A stretch of DNA of 64,000 nucleotides from Streptomyces uncialis (GCF_036250755.1 NZ_CP109583.1:7868001-7932000); one strand, 5' to 3'; numbered from the stretch's first letter, positions 44,001-51,149 are shown. Notes: generated from the sequence alone by a model not told the origin. Program-made: numbers and translations.

Positions 44001-45615
44001 CGCCGGCACCCCCGGCAAACGGGACCTGCTCCGCCTCCTCGGCGTCCGCCACGTCCTGGACTCCCACACCCTCGAATTCGCCGATCAGATCCGTGAGATC
44101 ACAGGCGGCGAAGGCGTCGACGTCGTCCTCAACTCCCTCGCCGGGGAAGCTCTCGCCCGTAGTGTCAAACTTCTCAAACCCCACGGCCGCTTCATCGAAC
44201 TGGGCAAACGGGACTTCCTTGCCGACAGCCCGCTCCTCCTCGCCCCCTTCCTGAACAACCTCACCTTCTTCGGCGTCGACGTCGCCCCCCTGCTCACCGA
44301 GTACTCGCCCAGCGGCGACGCCCTCGTCCGCTCCCTGGCCGACGCCGTACGGACCGGCACCGCGCACCCGCCGCCCCACCAGGTGTTCCCCGCCTCCCGC
44401 ATCGGCGAGGCATTCCAATCCATGGAACGGTCGCGTCACATCGGCAAAGTCGTCATCGACCTCACCGACACCGTCCCCGTACACACCGCACCCGACCCGG
44501 CCCCCCTCGACCCCGACGCCGACTACCTCATCACCGGCGGCCTCGGCGGCTTCGGCGCGGCCACCGCCCGCCACCTCGCCGGCCGGGGAGCCCGCCATCT
44601 CACCCTCGTCAGCCGCAGAGGCCCCGACGCCCCCGAAGCGGAAGCACTCCTCGCCGATCTGCGGCACGGCGGCGTCAGCGTCACCGCCCACGCCGCCGAC
44701 GCCGGTGACTACGAGGCGATGGACACCATCGTCACCGGTATCACCGCCGCGGGCAGACGTCTGGCCGGAGTGGTGCACGCCGCGATGGTCCTCGACGACG
44801 CCCCGTTCACCGAGTTGACCGACGAGCGCCTCACGAAGGTCCTCGCGCCCAAACTCACCGGCGCCCTCATCCTGGACCGGCTCACCAGCGGACTCGATCT
44901 GGACTTCCTGGCCCTCTACAGCTCCGTCACCGCGCTCACCGGCAACACCACGCAGGCCGCCTACAGTGCCGCGAACCTGGCTATGGAAAGCCTCGCCCGC
45001 AGACGCAGGCGCGAGGGCGCACCCGTACTCGCCATCCAGTTCGGGGTCATCTCCGACGCCGGGTTCGTCCACCGCGACCAGACCGGCGGGACCCTGGCCG
45101 CCCGGGGAATGACCGGCACCACCGCCCGCGAAGCCCTCCAGAACCTGGACCGGCTCCTCGCCCAACCTCCCGTATATCTGCCCAGCCCCGCCATCGCCCT
45201 CACCCACATGGACTGGGCCACCGCCGCCGGCTTCGTCAGCACCCTCACCGCCCCCCGGACCGCCGGACTCCTGCCCCCGCAGGACGACACGGCCACTCCC
45301 CTCCTCCGTGAACAACTCACCCACGCCGACCCGGAAGAAGCAGCCGACCTCGTCGAGAACGCCCTGCGTGAGCTCCTCGCCGCGACCCTCAGAACCACCC
45401 CCGACCACATCCGCACCAACCGCCGCCTCGACCAGATGGGCGTCGACTCCCTCATGGCCACCGAACTCAGCACCGCCATACGCAACACCTTCGCCTGCGA
45501 ACTCCCACCCGTCGAACTCACCAACGCCGCCGACCTCACCGCCATCACCCACCGCGTCCTCACCCGCCTCAACCTCCAGCAGGAACCCACCCCTGGCCCG
45601 TCTTCGCAGACCTGA
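38017..45615 (+). CDS. Single-module highly reducing type I polyketide synthase (KS-AT-DH-MT-ER-KR-ACP)
   Basis: This is a 2532-residue megasynthase. KS (about 33-455) has the active Cys in VDSACSST, with HGTGT and STLGHLEA. AT (about 565-860) has GHSVGD and a YAFHSASM specificity segment. DH (about 925-1200) has DHKVGSAVVLP and LDGALQS. The C-methyltransferase (about 1330-1580) has VLEVGAGTGGLT. ER (about 1836-2143) has HSGAGGVGMLAVQ, and KR (about 2165-2400) has GGLGGFGAAT, an LDD motif and AAYSAANLA. ACP has MGVDSLMA (about 2473). No thioesterase is present. All catalytic residues checked are present. The order matches fungal highly reducing synthases, suggesting iterative use. Confidence 0.95.
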   Translation: MAAHSIRQNGRGAPTRGEAAMSAEYPARSTEPQDAVAVVGLGFRVPGAINSREDLWRTLNAGKDVLTPVPPERFDPERFFDQDTQHEGKTYSTTGAFLDDISGFDADYFGISPKEASRVDPQQRLLLECTVEAFDDAQLDSAALAGSDTAVIIGVSDRNYYELQVRRLRTINAYAMSGSASCNTANRISYVFDFHGPSFAVDSACSSTLTAVHHACEAIRTGRSTLAVAGGVNVMLNPADFIGFSKASMLSRTGRCHPFSAGADGYVRGEGVGVFVLKALRAAIADGDRIEAVIVASAVNDDGTTSGLSLPSATSQQELLESVYTRAGIDPERVAYVEAHGTGTPAGDPLECQALGRALGSRRAQPLLIGSVKSTLGHLEAASGVAGLLKAMLVLRHETIPATLHALPLNDEIDFTGLGLEPVTSPRPLPLAPDGVLGVNSFGFGGANVHVVLRAAPVAAPVDSGRGEADSTRGEGELPVMTSGATEAAANETARLLADHLESVPDDFYDIAYTSCLRRTRREHRAVVLASDAARAAAGLRALAAGDEPVAGSARGTAERDGSSVGFVFSGNGSQWPGMARDLLAADEAFLSEVALIDGELLPRLGWSVLEALRRPVGAPELERTEVAQPLLFAVQGGLVASLAAAGITPAGVTGHSVGDVAAAYCSGALSRAAACQVIAERSRAQSRTAGSGRMAAIGLGPAAAQEALIPFGERLVIAGINGPDAVTVSGATAAIAELGRALEAREVFFRELPLDYAFHSASMDPVREVLLDSLQDLPGRPSRIPMVSSTTGRVVDGPDLDAEYWWRNIREPVRFTDALDTLLDGGCTVLVEIGPHAALTPYLRTGTVRRPEQVTVLSTLLRDQAGPPLIRSAIAAVLATGATTDWTPFFPVRGRAVPLPAYPWQRERHWSGEPSWWEESAQQDAPARKHPLLGERLPTLDPAWHQQLEPGPLAWLTDHKVGSAVVLPAAAYVDVALTAGENALDAAAEVTDLSIDAGLTLPFDDPAMDIRLQTTVAPGGRCTIASRDGTSGPWRELVHCRVQRLTLPQPPPLDLAAIRARTTRRQTREEHYATCARAQLPYGPAFRPLTALAVGETEVLADFTAPVPPSGRHTADVSVLDGALQSGVPLLATEGDTVVPYLPSGFAAVRSWTDLPATGHVHVTGRRGDRTEHTWDLTVTDTDGNVALEAIGCRLRRFNAAEPAAPSLLAEVLRAAPLPGTSARPTPLPSPQETAAADIWPDGPGDQHLHDLTHFRTGVVDTAAHSIARALTDILGADRPLSVPAVLATGVHPKHSRWLTALCRLAEARGVLRATGQDTWRIATEPALERIVQETLTAHPSIGAALYPYAVTGLHYADILHGRIDPLEFLFSVDNLASRVYDFTPNLVYQYRLARNLLRASLKNWPPGRPLRVLEVGAGTGGLTAAVLPVLPPELTRFTCTDISPAFFPHCRERLAAHDFVDYLRLDLDQDPTEQGFTPGSFDIVLAANALHTARDMDRTMRYVSGLLADHGHLLAIESHNHDVATPVFGMLDSYWDYEDTARRPDGPMLSWEEWRTLLEASGFDTPVQLGDHADPDLRDYSLILAAASPHQDTKAPGPAHPAPERTDPQDTTRWLIAATGTAHGRNAALARELAETLPNSPGLPHGTQLIEDADDPGSWTKAMRSSPGPTSLVLIGGDEHDRTTEQDTDPQALTDEAIRQLGTLRTLAQVHQHHTDTDRTGLWLITRSTAHTPEHPPGEPVAAALWGAARSLANELPTTPVHRISLPLPEGSPDPVDALVAELSTPTEEEEVLLTPEGRFVPRVQNLPAPTRPSSHGTSQRFTLEVPACVPHYELRWKAVPPLVPPPGQVVIAVEAAALNYRDIMTVTGRVPAPPRAPDDPTSPLGMDCAGTVQAVADDVTTPSVGDRVAGIKVGCFGSHAVLRADRLIPVPDTLRSTEAVTLPGVFITVELALRHLAHLSRNETLLVHSGAGGVGMLAVQYAQRVGATVIATAGTPGKRDLLRLLGVRHVLDSHTLEFADQIREITGGEGVDVVLNSLAGEALARSVKLLKPHGRFIELGKRDFLADSPLLLAPFLNNLTFFGVDVAPLLTEYSPSGDALVRSLADAVRTGTAHPPPHQVFPASRIGEAFQSMERSRHIGKVVIDLTDTVPVHTAPDPAPLDPDADYLITGGLGGFGAATARHLAGRGARHLTLVSRRGPDAPEAEALLADLRHGGVSVTAHAADAGDYEAMDTIVTGITAAGRRLAGVVHAAMVLDDAPFTELTDERLTKVLAPKLTGALILDRLTSGLDLDFLALYSSVTALTGNTTQAAYSAANLAMESLARRRRREGAPVLAIQFGVISDAGFVHRDQTGGTLAARGMTGTTAREALQNLDRLLAQPPVYLPSPAIALTHMDWATAAGFVSTLTAPRTAGLLPPQDDTATPLLREQLTHADPEEAADLVENALRELLAATLRTTPDHIRTNRRLDQMGVDSLMATELSTAIRNTFACELPPVELTNAADLTAITHRVLTRLNLQQEPTPGPSSQT

Positions 45616-45809
45616 AATGCCGGATGCTCCTCATCAGGACCGCTCAGCTCCTCACCTCGCCGAAGGATCCGGCCCCGGGATCGGGCTGCCGACGTTGAGA
45701 GGCCGACCTGGTCGCCGTTGGCCCGCAGCGATCACGCCGCGCCCGTGATGCCCGGAACCGCGACGCTGCGGGAGGCATCACGAATGTTCCCGGTACCCCT
45801 GCGTTCGTC

Positions 45810-46082
45810 GTGCACCGAGCCTCCCTCTCGGGCGGCCGGAGAGTCACCGTGCGCGGCAGCGGCCGGGGCGAGATCCTCGGAACCGCCTACAGCGGCCACG
45901 ACCTGGTCGTGTTCCTTGCGGGTGCCGGCGTCGCCGGACCCGAGGCCGTCCCGGACGACCCGCAGTGGGGGGAGTGGCGCGGCGGCCATGCCCATGAGTT
46001 CGGCGCCGGCCGAGTACGTGCTCTTGACCCGGGACTGCCGTGGGCCACCGGCTGGAATTGTCGCCTCGGGGTTCAGATGTGA
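45810..46082 (+). CDS. Small conserved-looking protein
   Basis: A 90-codon frame from GTG contains RRVTVRG, ILGTAYSGHDLVVFLAGAGV and DDPQWGEWRGGHAHEF. This resembles small Streptomyces proteins with a VTVRG ... WRGG pattern, as I remember them. No ribosome site is obvious, and the C-terminal tail after HEFGA looks degenerate, so it may be a remnant. It follows the PKS by 194 bases. Confidence 0.45.
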   Translation: MHRASLSGGRRVTVRGSGRGEILGTAYSGHDLVVFLAGAGVAGPEAVPDDPQWGEWRGGHAHEFGAGRVRALDPGLPWATGWNCRLGVQM

Positions 46083-46495
46083 GAGCTCGTGGCCGAAGAA
46101 CGGGGTACGCCGATCTTCCCCTCCGGCCCCGGGCGTTCCGGGTCCCGCTGCATCCCTGCCGGTTGCGGAGTGCCGAGTCGCACCGTGAGGTATCCGGCGG
46201 TCAGTGCGGACAGGGTTGTGTACGGGCCGGTGTGTTCGTCGCGGGTGAGGACGGCGATCGCGGTGTCCTGTTCTGGGAGGCGGACCAGAAAGGAGCGGTG
46301 GCCGGGATTGTCGCCGTGGTGGAAACGGGCCGGGTGCCCGGCCAGGGTTTCGATGAACACGTCGTAGCCGTACCCCGAGACGGCCAGCGGCGACGGAAAC
46401 CGGATACGTGGGACGGCACGCGGGGTGAACATCGCGTTCAGGGAACCGCGGGTGAGAAGCTCTCCCCGTTCCAGCGCAACCACGAAATCCGTCAC
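46073..46495 (-). pseudogene. C-terminal fragment of beta-lactamase-family serine hydrolase
   Basis: The frame encodes SGYGYDVFIETLAGHPARFH, HGDNPGHRSFLVRLPEQDTA and IAVLTRDEHTG. This is the HGG-type third motif and end of class C beta-lactamase-like hydrolases, with HGD in place of HGG. The N-terminal SxxK and YxN regions are missing upstream. An open remainder of about 140 codons survives. LovD-like transesterases that release polyketide chains belong to this superfamily, so its loss beside a PKS is notable, though a link is not shown. Confidence 0.6.
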
Positions 46496-46731
46496 GGCGG
46501 CACATCATGGCTGCTCAATCAGTTCAAGGGAAAACCGCTTCGTGCGGCCTGACAGCAGGACCAACGGCATCACAGCTCGTCGATCAACCGCGCATACATG
46601 AACATGTCCCGGCGTGCGTCCCCCACCTGTTGCCATCCACGCAGCACCGAGCGCGACCCGCGCGGAGCAACCTCACCGCTGCTTCATCAATGACGACAGA
46701 GGGTGTCGGGTTTACGGCCGACGATGGACGT

Positions 46732-47250
46732 ATGCGCGAAACCCCGGAAGAACTCGACAAGCTCCAGTCCCTCCTCGACTCCTCCCTCTCCGGCTCGACC
46801 GCACACCTCCGCTCGATCGTCGAGGGCCGCACCATCACGGCGGCGCAGCTCACCGGGGTCCTCACCGGCATGTGCACGCTCGCCCTCTCCACGGTGACCG
46901 CGAAGGGCGAACCGCGGATCAGCGGCGCCGACGGGCACTTCCTGCACGGCCGGTGGCACTTCGGCACGGCGCGCAACGCCGCCAAGGCGCGTCATCTCGC
47001 GGCCCGTCCGGCCGCCAGCGTCGCGCACATGCGCGGCGAGGACCTCGGCGTGTTCACCCACGGCACGGTGGAGGAGATGAACCCCGAGGACGCCGGGACC
47101 ACGGCCGACTGGCAGGAACTCCGCGCCTACTTGAAGGACTTCTACAACGACGACGCCTTCGACTGGAACCGCGAGGTCGTCTACTACCGGCTGAACCCGC
47201 ACTGGACGACCGTCTACGCCCCCGACCTCGACAAGCTCACCGGCCCGTGA
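46732..47250 (+). CDS. Pyridoxamine 5'-phosphate oxidase-like (FMN split-barrel) protein
   Basis: This 172-residue protein has the split-barrel core: MCTLALSTVTAKGEPRISGA, DGHFLHGRWHFGTARNAAKA and HLAARPAASVAHMRGEDLGV. ATG at 46732 closely follows GACGAT, consistent with a leaderless message. The reducing partner and substrate are unknown; many relatives bind F420, FMN or heme. Its 3' end overlaps the convergent RhoGDI-like gene by 14 bases. Confidence 0.82.
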   Translation: MRETPEELDKLQSLLDSSLSGSTAHLRSIVEGRTITAAQLTGVLTGMCTLALSTVTAKGEPRISGADGHFLHGRWHFGTARNAAKARHLAARPAASVAHMRGEDLGVFTHGTVEEMNPEDAGTTADWQELRAYLKDFYNDDAFDWNREVVYYRLNPHWTTVYAPDLDKLTGP

Positions 47251-47800
47251 CGCCGGGACCGTCGACGAGGACCTGCACCTGCGCGTACGTGGGTGCGGGG
47301 CCGGTCGACGGCGCGCCCTCGCGTACCGCCGGCACCGTGGCGACAGCCTCGCCCAGCGCCCGCCGGTACAACAGCGACCCGAGGCTGCCCCGCCCCCAAG
47401 CTCTCAACTCCGCTTCGCTGCGCTCGAGCAGGGGGCCGCTCGGCGTCTTGCACCGGTCGGAGCGGGGAACCGTGTACTTGTGCAGTGCCGCCTGCGGGCC
47501 GAACGCGCCCAACAGCGCCTGCTCCTTGCCCACCTTGATGCGCTGGCGGGAGGTGGCCGAGACGTACGTGAGGCCCGAGATGATGTCGTGCCGCACCTGG
47601 AAGGCGTAGCGGAGCTTGTAGTGGCTGCCCTCGGTGAGGGTGAACCCCTTCTCCTTCAGTTCGGCGAGCGCCTGCGGGTCGTCCAGCTGCCAGGTGGTCG
47701 GGGTGCCGCCCTCGCTCTCCAGGGTCAGCGACCGGAGGACCAGCCGCCGTCCGTCGTCCGCCGCCTGCGCCACCGTGCTGCTCGTCTCCTGCTCGGGCAT
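47237..47800 (-). CDS. RhoGDI-like beta-sandwich protein with altered C-terminus
   Basis: This 187-residue protein starts MPEQETSSTVAQAADDGRR; GAGGGAG precedes the ATG. From about residue 19 to 125 it aligns by eye with the immunoglobulin-like domain of eukaryotic Rho GDP-dissociation inhibitors. LVLRSLTLES, EGSHYKLRYAFQVRHDIISG, LTYV, IKVGKEQALLGAFGP and TPSG match RhoGDI LTLVCS, EGVEYRIKISFRVNREIVSG, MKYI, VKIDKTDYMVGSYGP and APKG. After TPSG the normal last strands (FTDDD ... HLSWEW) are missing, replaced by sequence from a palindromic repeat. Bacteria lack classical Rho; the lipid-pocket role is unknown. Confidence 0.6.
   Translation of the reverse strand: MPEQETSSTVAQAADDGRRLVLRSLTLESEGGTPTTWQLDDPQALAELKEKGFTLTEGSHYKLRYAFQVRHDIISGLTYVSATSRQRIKVGKEQALLGAFGPQAALHKYTVPRSDRCKTPSGPLLERSEAELRAWGRGSLGSLLYRRALGEAVATVPAVREGAPSTGPAPTYAQVQVLVDGPGVTGR
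47393..47435. repeat. Palindromic REP/MITE-like element inside coding sequence
   Basis: CCCCC..GCTC (47393-47403) pairs with GAGC.GGGGG (47426-47435) around a CTTCGCTGCG-containing loop. Sequences of the form CCCCCAAGCTCTC ... CTTCGCTCGAGCAGGGGG are, as I remember, dispersed intergenic repeats in Streptomyces genomes. Here one is read in frame within the RhoGDI-like gene, encoding LLERSEAELRAW. Confidence 0.65.
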
Positions 47801-48231
47801 GTCGTCTCCCTCGGTTGTCGGGCCGGGCCGGCCGGGTGCGCGGCCCGCATCGCAGGAGAACACGGTGGTCTCCCCTGCTTCCGGCCCTCGCCGGGCCATG
47901 GCCCGGGCCCCGCCCCGTTGATCTGGAATCCGCCGGCCGTACCCGCCTGGCGTGCCGTTGCTCCTCACCGGGGCTGTCCGGCCGGGCGGCCGTCCGGTGC
48001 TCCCGCGCTGCCTGCCCGGCTGCTGTCTGGCGGCGGTGCCGCTCTCCCCCGGGGGGCGACTCTCCTCTTCTCCTCCGGGCGAGCCTGGGCAGGGCCCCGG
48101 TCTCATGCGAAAGGGTGGTGGCCGTCCGACCCGCCCCGGCACGGCGTCGCCACCGGCCGGGGCGGCGGTGGGATGAGGACAGCACTCCGGCCGGCGAGAG
48201 CCGGGGAACCTCCCAGGGGCGGAAGACCATC
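47801..48231. other. Intergenic region, no gene supported
   Basis: This spacer of about 430 bases lies between the divergent RhoGDI-like gene and the small protein encoded at 48232. Reading frames across it lack coding character. It is GC-rich without a clear hairpin, and presumably contains both promoters. Confidence 0.4.
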
Positions 48232-48510
48232 GTGATCGTTCGCATCATGGGCGAAAGCCAGGTCAAACCGGCCGACTCGCACCTCTCCCAGCTGAACCGG
48301 CTCGACGAAGAACTTCTGGCCTACATGGAGGACGGCGACGAGGAAGGCTCCAGGCGGACCCTCGGCGCGCTGCTGGACGCGGTCCGACGCCTGGGCGAGC
48401 CCCTGCCCAACGACGCCCTGGCGCCCTCCGAACTCGTCATCCCCGCACCCGACGCCTCCCTCGACGAAGTCCGCGGGAGGCTCAGTGACGACGGCCTCAT
48501 CCCCAGCTGA
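48232..48510 (+). CDS. Small acidic hypothetical protein
   Basis: The product is 92 residues from GTG at 48232 (GGAAG six bases upstream), or 87 from the ATG at 48247. It is helical and acidic, with SQLNRLDEELLAYMEDGDEE, RTLGALLDAVRRLGEPLPND and a C-terminal ASLDEVRGRLSDDGLIPS. The pattern of an N-terminal amphipathic helix and DGLIP end suggests a small regulator or adaptor, but I do not recognise the family. The next cold-shock gene follows 168 bases later. Confidence 0.65.
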   Translation: MIVRIMGESQVKPADSHLSQLNRLDEELLAYMEDGDEEGSRRTLGALLDAVRRLGEPLPNDALAPSELVIPAPDASLDEVRGRLSDDGLIPS

Positions 48511-48678
48511 CCCACCGCACGGAACACCTTGCAGAGCCCCGCCGGGTCGCTCATTCGGGTGGGTGGTGTGGGGTATCACGGGGGCGCGGTCCGAGTGAGG
48601 GTGATGATCGCCATGAGGTCCGCGCGTGCGGGCCCGGCGCGGGTGTCGCGCCGCCGACGGCGGTGAAGGGTGGAGCTT

Positions 48679-48888
48679 GTGGCTACAGGCACGGTGAAGT
48701 GGTTCAACGCGGAGAAGGGGTACGGCTTCCTCTCCCAGGACGACGGCGGCGCGGACGTGTTCGTGCACTTCGCGGCGATCGAGGCCACCGGGTACCGGAG
48801 CCTGGAGGAGAACCAGCGGGTGGAGTTCGAGGTGTCGCAGGGCCAGAAGGGTCCGCAGGCGGAGAGGGTACGCCTGTTGCAGTCCTGA
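48679..48888 (+). CDS. CspA family cold-shock protein
   Basis: This 69-residue cold-shock domain reads [20 protein letters not shown], with RNP1 KGYGFL and RNP2 VFVHF intact. GTG at 48679 (MATGTVKWF) is preferred over the upstream ATG at 48670, because GAAGGG lies 8 bases before it and the MATGTV start matches other family members. It acts as an RNA chaperone. A hairpin terminator follows the stop by 20 bases, so it is monocistronic. Confidence 0.93.
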   Translation: MATGTVKWFNAEKGYGFLSQDDGGADVFVHFAAIEATGYRSLEENQRVEFEVSQGQKGPQAERVRLLQS

Positions 48889-48908
48889 CGTTCGACGCAC
48901 CGCTCCGC

Positions 48909-48945
48909 GCGGCGGTCGTCCAGGCCCTGGCCGGACGACCGCCGC
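48909..48945 (+). terminator. Terminator hairpin after cold-shock gene
   Basis: The arms at 48909-48921 and 48933-48945 (core GGCGGTCGTCC with its complement) form a 13-bp stem with an 11-base loop, followed by CCCCTTT. Confidence 0.75.
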
Positions 48946-49188
48946 CCCTTTCGCGTGGCCGCCGACAAGGGTGCGGGCCCGGTCACGGGAAGCGATCTTG
49001 GCGGGCGGGGGAAGCCGCCCTGCAGCAGCACATCATCACCACAGCTCCGTGGATTCTGTCGGTTGGCCTCACCGAATGATGGCTGATCACAAAGCGATAC
49101 GGTCTCTCTCCATACGATGACCGGTGATGTCGCGAGGCGGACACCCCGAGCTTGCCCTCACCGCAGCCCCGGCACGAAGGAAGCCATC

Positions 49189-49437
49189 ATGGCTACAGAC
49201 GTTCAGCCCGACGAGGTCGTCAAGCTAGTGAACGCGAAGACCATCAAGTCCCTCGACGAGCTGAAGGCAGCCGCCGTCGCGAAGCACCCCGGTGCCACCG
49301 TGACTGACAGCGAGCTCGCAGACGAGTACGGCCGCTACATCTACAAGGTCGAGCTCCGCGACCAGCAGAACGTCGAGTGGGCCGTCGACGTCGATGCCAA
49401 GACCGGCGAAGTTCTGAAGGACGAGCGAGACAACTGA
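49189..49437 (+). CDS. Small PepSY-domain protein
   Basis: This 82-residue soluble protein starts MATDVQPDEVVKLVNAKTIK. The PepSY pattern is clear: SLDELKAAAVAKHPGATVTD, then YIYKVELRDQQNVEWAVDVD and AKTGEVLKDERDN. PepSY modules inhibit or chaperone proteases; this one has no signal peptide or membrane anchor, which is unusual. GAAGGAAG precedes the ATG. A very strong hairpin follows the stop, so the transcript is probably stable and monocistronic. Confidence 0.82.
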   Translation: MATDVQPDEVVKLVNAKTIKSLDELKAAAVAKHPGATVTDSELADEYGRYIYKVELRDQQNVEWAVDVDAKTGEVLKDERDN

Positions 49438-49460
49438 GCCCAGCAGTCCATCGAAGACCG

Positions 49461-49524
49461 GTCTCGGGCGAAGCAGCGGAGGCAGCCCCGAAGGTGGGGC
49501 TGCCTCCGCTGCTTCGCCCGAGAC
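49461..49524 (+). terminator. Perfect 29-bp stem terminator
   Basis: The left arm at 49461-49489 (starting GTCTCGGGCGAAGCAGCGG) is the exact complement of 49496-49524, with a 6-base loop GAAGGT. It begins 24 bases after the PepSY stop. No T-run follows. The length and perfection exceed usual Streptomyces terminators. Confidence 0.85.
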
Positions 49525-49579
49525 GCCCAAGGCGAGTCAACTGTTACAAGTTCACCCCGCCCACTCACCGTGACGAATC

Positions 49580-49865
49580 GTGGCTCGGCCAGATCATCTC
49601 GTCAGGCTGAGCTGGTTCGGACAGGACCAGACCGGCGCCCTCGGCCTCGTCCTCAACGCTCTGGTCCTCTTCAACACCCGCTACATGGACGCCGTCGTCA
49701 CCCAGCTCCGCGCCGACGGCTTCGCGGTCCGGGACGAAGAGGTCGCGCGCCTCCCCGTTCGTCCGGCAGCACGTCAACATGCTCGGCCGGTGTTCCTTAA
49801 AGCTCCCCGAGTTCCCCGGGGGCCTGCGCCCGCTACGTGACGAGAACGCCCCCGACGGCGAGTGA
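49580..49865 (+). pseudogene. C-terminal remnant of Tn3-family transposase
   Basis: The frame reads DQTGALGLVLNALVLFNTRY, MDAVVTQLRADGFAVRDEEV, then shifts by one base near 49756. It continues as SPFVRQHVNMLGRCSLKLPE and FPGGLRPLRDENAPDGE. This is the conserved end of Tn3 transposases. The remaining roughly 880 residues are gone. No 38-bp Tn3 terminal repeat was identified. Confidence 0.8.
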
Positions 49866-49993
49866 GGGCGGCTATCCGGCCGTCCTCACGGGCGCCGTGG
49901 TGAGGGCGTGCCGCTTTCGGGTGACGGTCGGGCGAAGCGGGGGTGTTGGAACCGAGCGGAGTCCGAGAACGATCACTTGTCCCGTCCCGCATA

Positions 49994-50155
49994 CAAGCGA
50001 CCGCCCACCGGCGGTTCTCGGAGTGGTCGAAGGCCAGGGTGTGGGCCAGGCTTCACCGCCTGGTCCTCGACGAACCCGGTTCCCGCGGTGAGCTGGACTG
50101 GTCGCGATGCGCGATCGACTCGGTGAACACGCGGGCACTGAAAAGAGGGACCTGA
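49994..50155 (+). pseudogene. Remnant of IS5-family transposase
   Basis: The frame encodes HRRFSEWSKARVWARLHRLV, then ELDWSRCAIDSVNTRALKRG. This is the central conserved block of IS5-type transposases, including the first catalytic Asp (IDS). Both ends are missing, and the frame stops at 50155. Confidence 0.75.
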
Positions 50156-50886
50156 CAGGTCCGATGGACACCTTTGCCCCGGGGCTGAGAGCAGAAAAGA
50201 AGAGGGTGTGTGGCGCCAGTGGATGGGAGAAGCCGAGTCCGATAGTGCGGGCCGGTGCCGGCAGGCGGATGCCTGTCGTGGCAGCGGAACTGGTCACGGT
50301 GCTCGGTCGGGACCCGCCGCCAATGCTGTCGGCGTCCTGGTGGCGTGCGGCATCGAGAGCCGGGCGCAGGGAGTCGGCCGTGCAGCGGGGGAGGTTCATC
50401 CCGTTGTGGGCCGTGGTGATGGGCGCGTCCGGTAGCCGCTGAGCCGATGGCGACCTGGTGGGCCGGGGCCCCTGGGGTGATGCGTGCTTCTCAGGCGGAT
50501 TCCTGGTGACCGAAGGTCTGGGCGGGATGGCGTCAGGGGAGCAGTCGTGTCCTACGAGTCGTGAACAGCGAACGCTCTTCCTGAAATGCTGTGCGGCGGG
50601 CGGGGCAATATCTATGACCGCGGGGTGAGGGTTTAGCGCGTCGTGCGGGGAGAGGTTTTACCGCAGCTGACAGAGTCGAATCATTCGGCACGCACAGGTC
50701 GCTACCGCGTGCTACTGTCGTTTTCAGTTGCAGTCTTGGTTCCCAAAATTTGAAGCGTTTTCTTTCGGTGTCTTCAGCCGTTGGATGCGTTTTTGTATTT
50801 CCGGTCATTTTCCGGTCGGGGCATCATCGCGGCGACCCGGTACCCGTGCATTGCGGGCCCGGCACTCTGCCCCAGGGAGATATGAC
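50156..50886. other. Decayed region and AT-rich cold-shock leader
   Basis: No gene is supported between the IS5 remnant and the cold-shock gene. From about 50690 the sequence turns unusually T-rich (GTCGTTTTCAGTTGCAG, TTTGAAGCGTTTTC, GCGTTTTTGTATTTCC). This long low-GC stretch before a csp gene fits a cold-responsive 5' untranslated region. The promoter is probably near 50700. Confidence 0.5.
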
Positions 50887-51090
50887 ATGGCGTCTGGCAC
50901 CGTGAAGTGGTTCAACGCGGCCAAGGGTTTCGGCTTCATCGAGCAGGACGATGGCGGCGCTGACGTGTTCGCCCACTTCTCGAACATCGCCGCCGAGGGC
51001 TTCCGTGAGCTGCTCGAAGGCCAGAAGGTCACCTTCGACATCGCGCCGGGCCAGAAGGGCCCGACGGCCGAGAACATCGTTCCCGCCTGA
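50887..51090 (+). CDS. CspA family cold-shock protein
   Basis: This 67-residue protein has [20 protein letters not shown], with intact RNP1 (KGFGFI) and RNP2 variant VFAHF. It is the canonical Streptomyces cold-shock protein form. CAGGGAG precedes the ATG. The AT-rich leader upstream and the strong terminator downstream (51106-51149) mark an independent transcript. It heads a block with DEAD helicase, CBS and SCO5918-type genes, the gene set I associate with SCO5918-5921 in S. coelicolor. Confidence 0.95.
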   Translation: MASGTVKWFNAAKGFGFIEQDDGGADVFAHFSNIAAEGFRELLEGQKVTFDIAPGQKGPTAENIVPA

Positions 51091-51105
51091 CGCTGACGCG
51101 CACTT

Positions 51106-51149
51106 CGTAGCTGGGGCCCGCATCCCTCGGGGTGCGGGCCCCAGCTACG
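51106..51149 (+). terminator. Terminator hairpin after cold-shock gene
   Basis: CGTAGCTGGGGCCCGCA (51106-51122) pairs fully with 51133-51149 around a 10-base loop, giving a 17-bp stem 16 bases past the stop. Confidence 0.88.

Noticed and set aside
43018..45552. 844-codon open frame antisense to the PKS
   Set aside because: It is a GC-driven shadow of the PKS frame, glycine- and valine-rich with no recognisable motif. The sense strand has a full set of PKS catalytic motifs.
50156..50450. Plus-strand frames after the IS5 remnant
   Set aside because: Frames are short and inconsistent, and no transposase motif continues past 50155.
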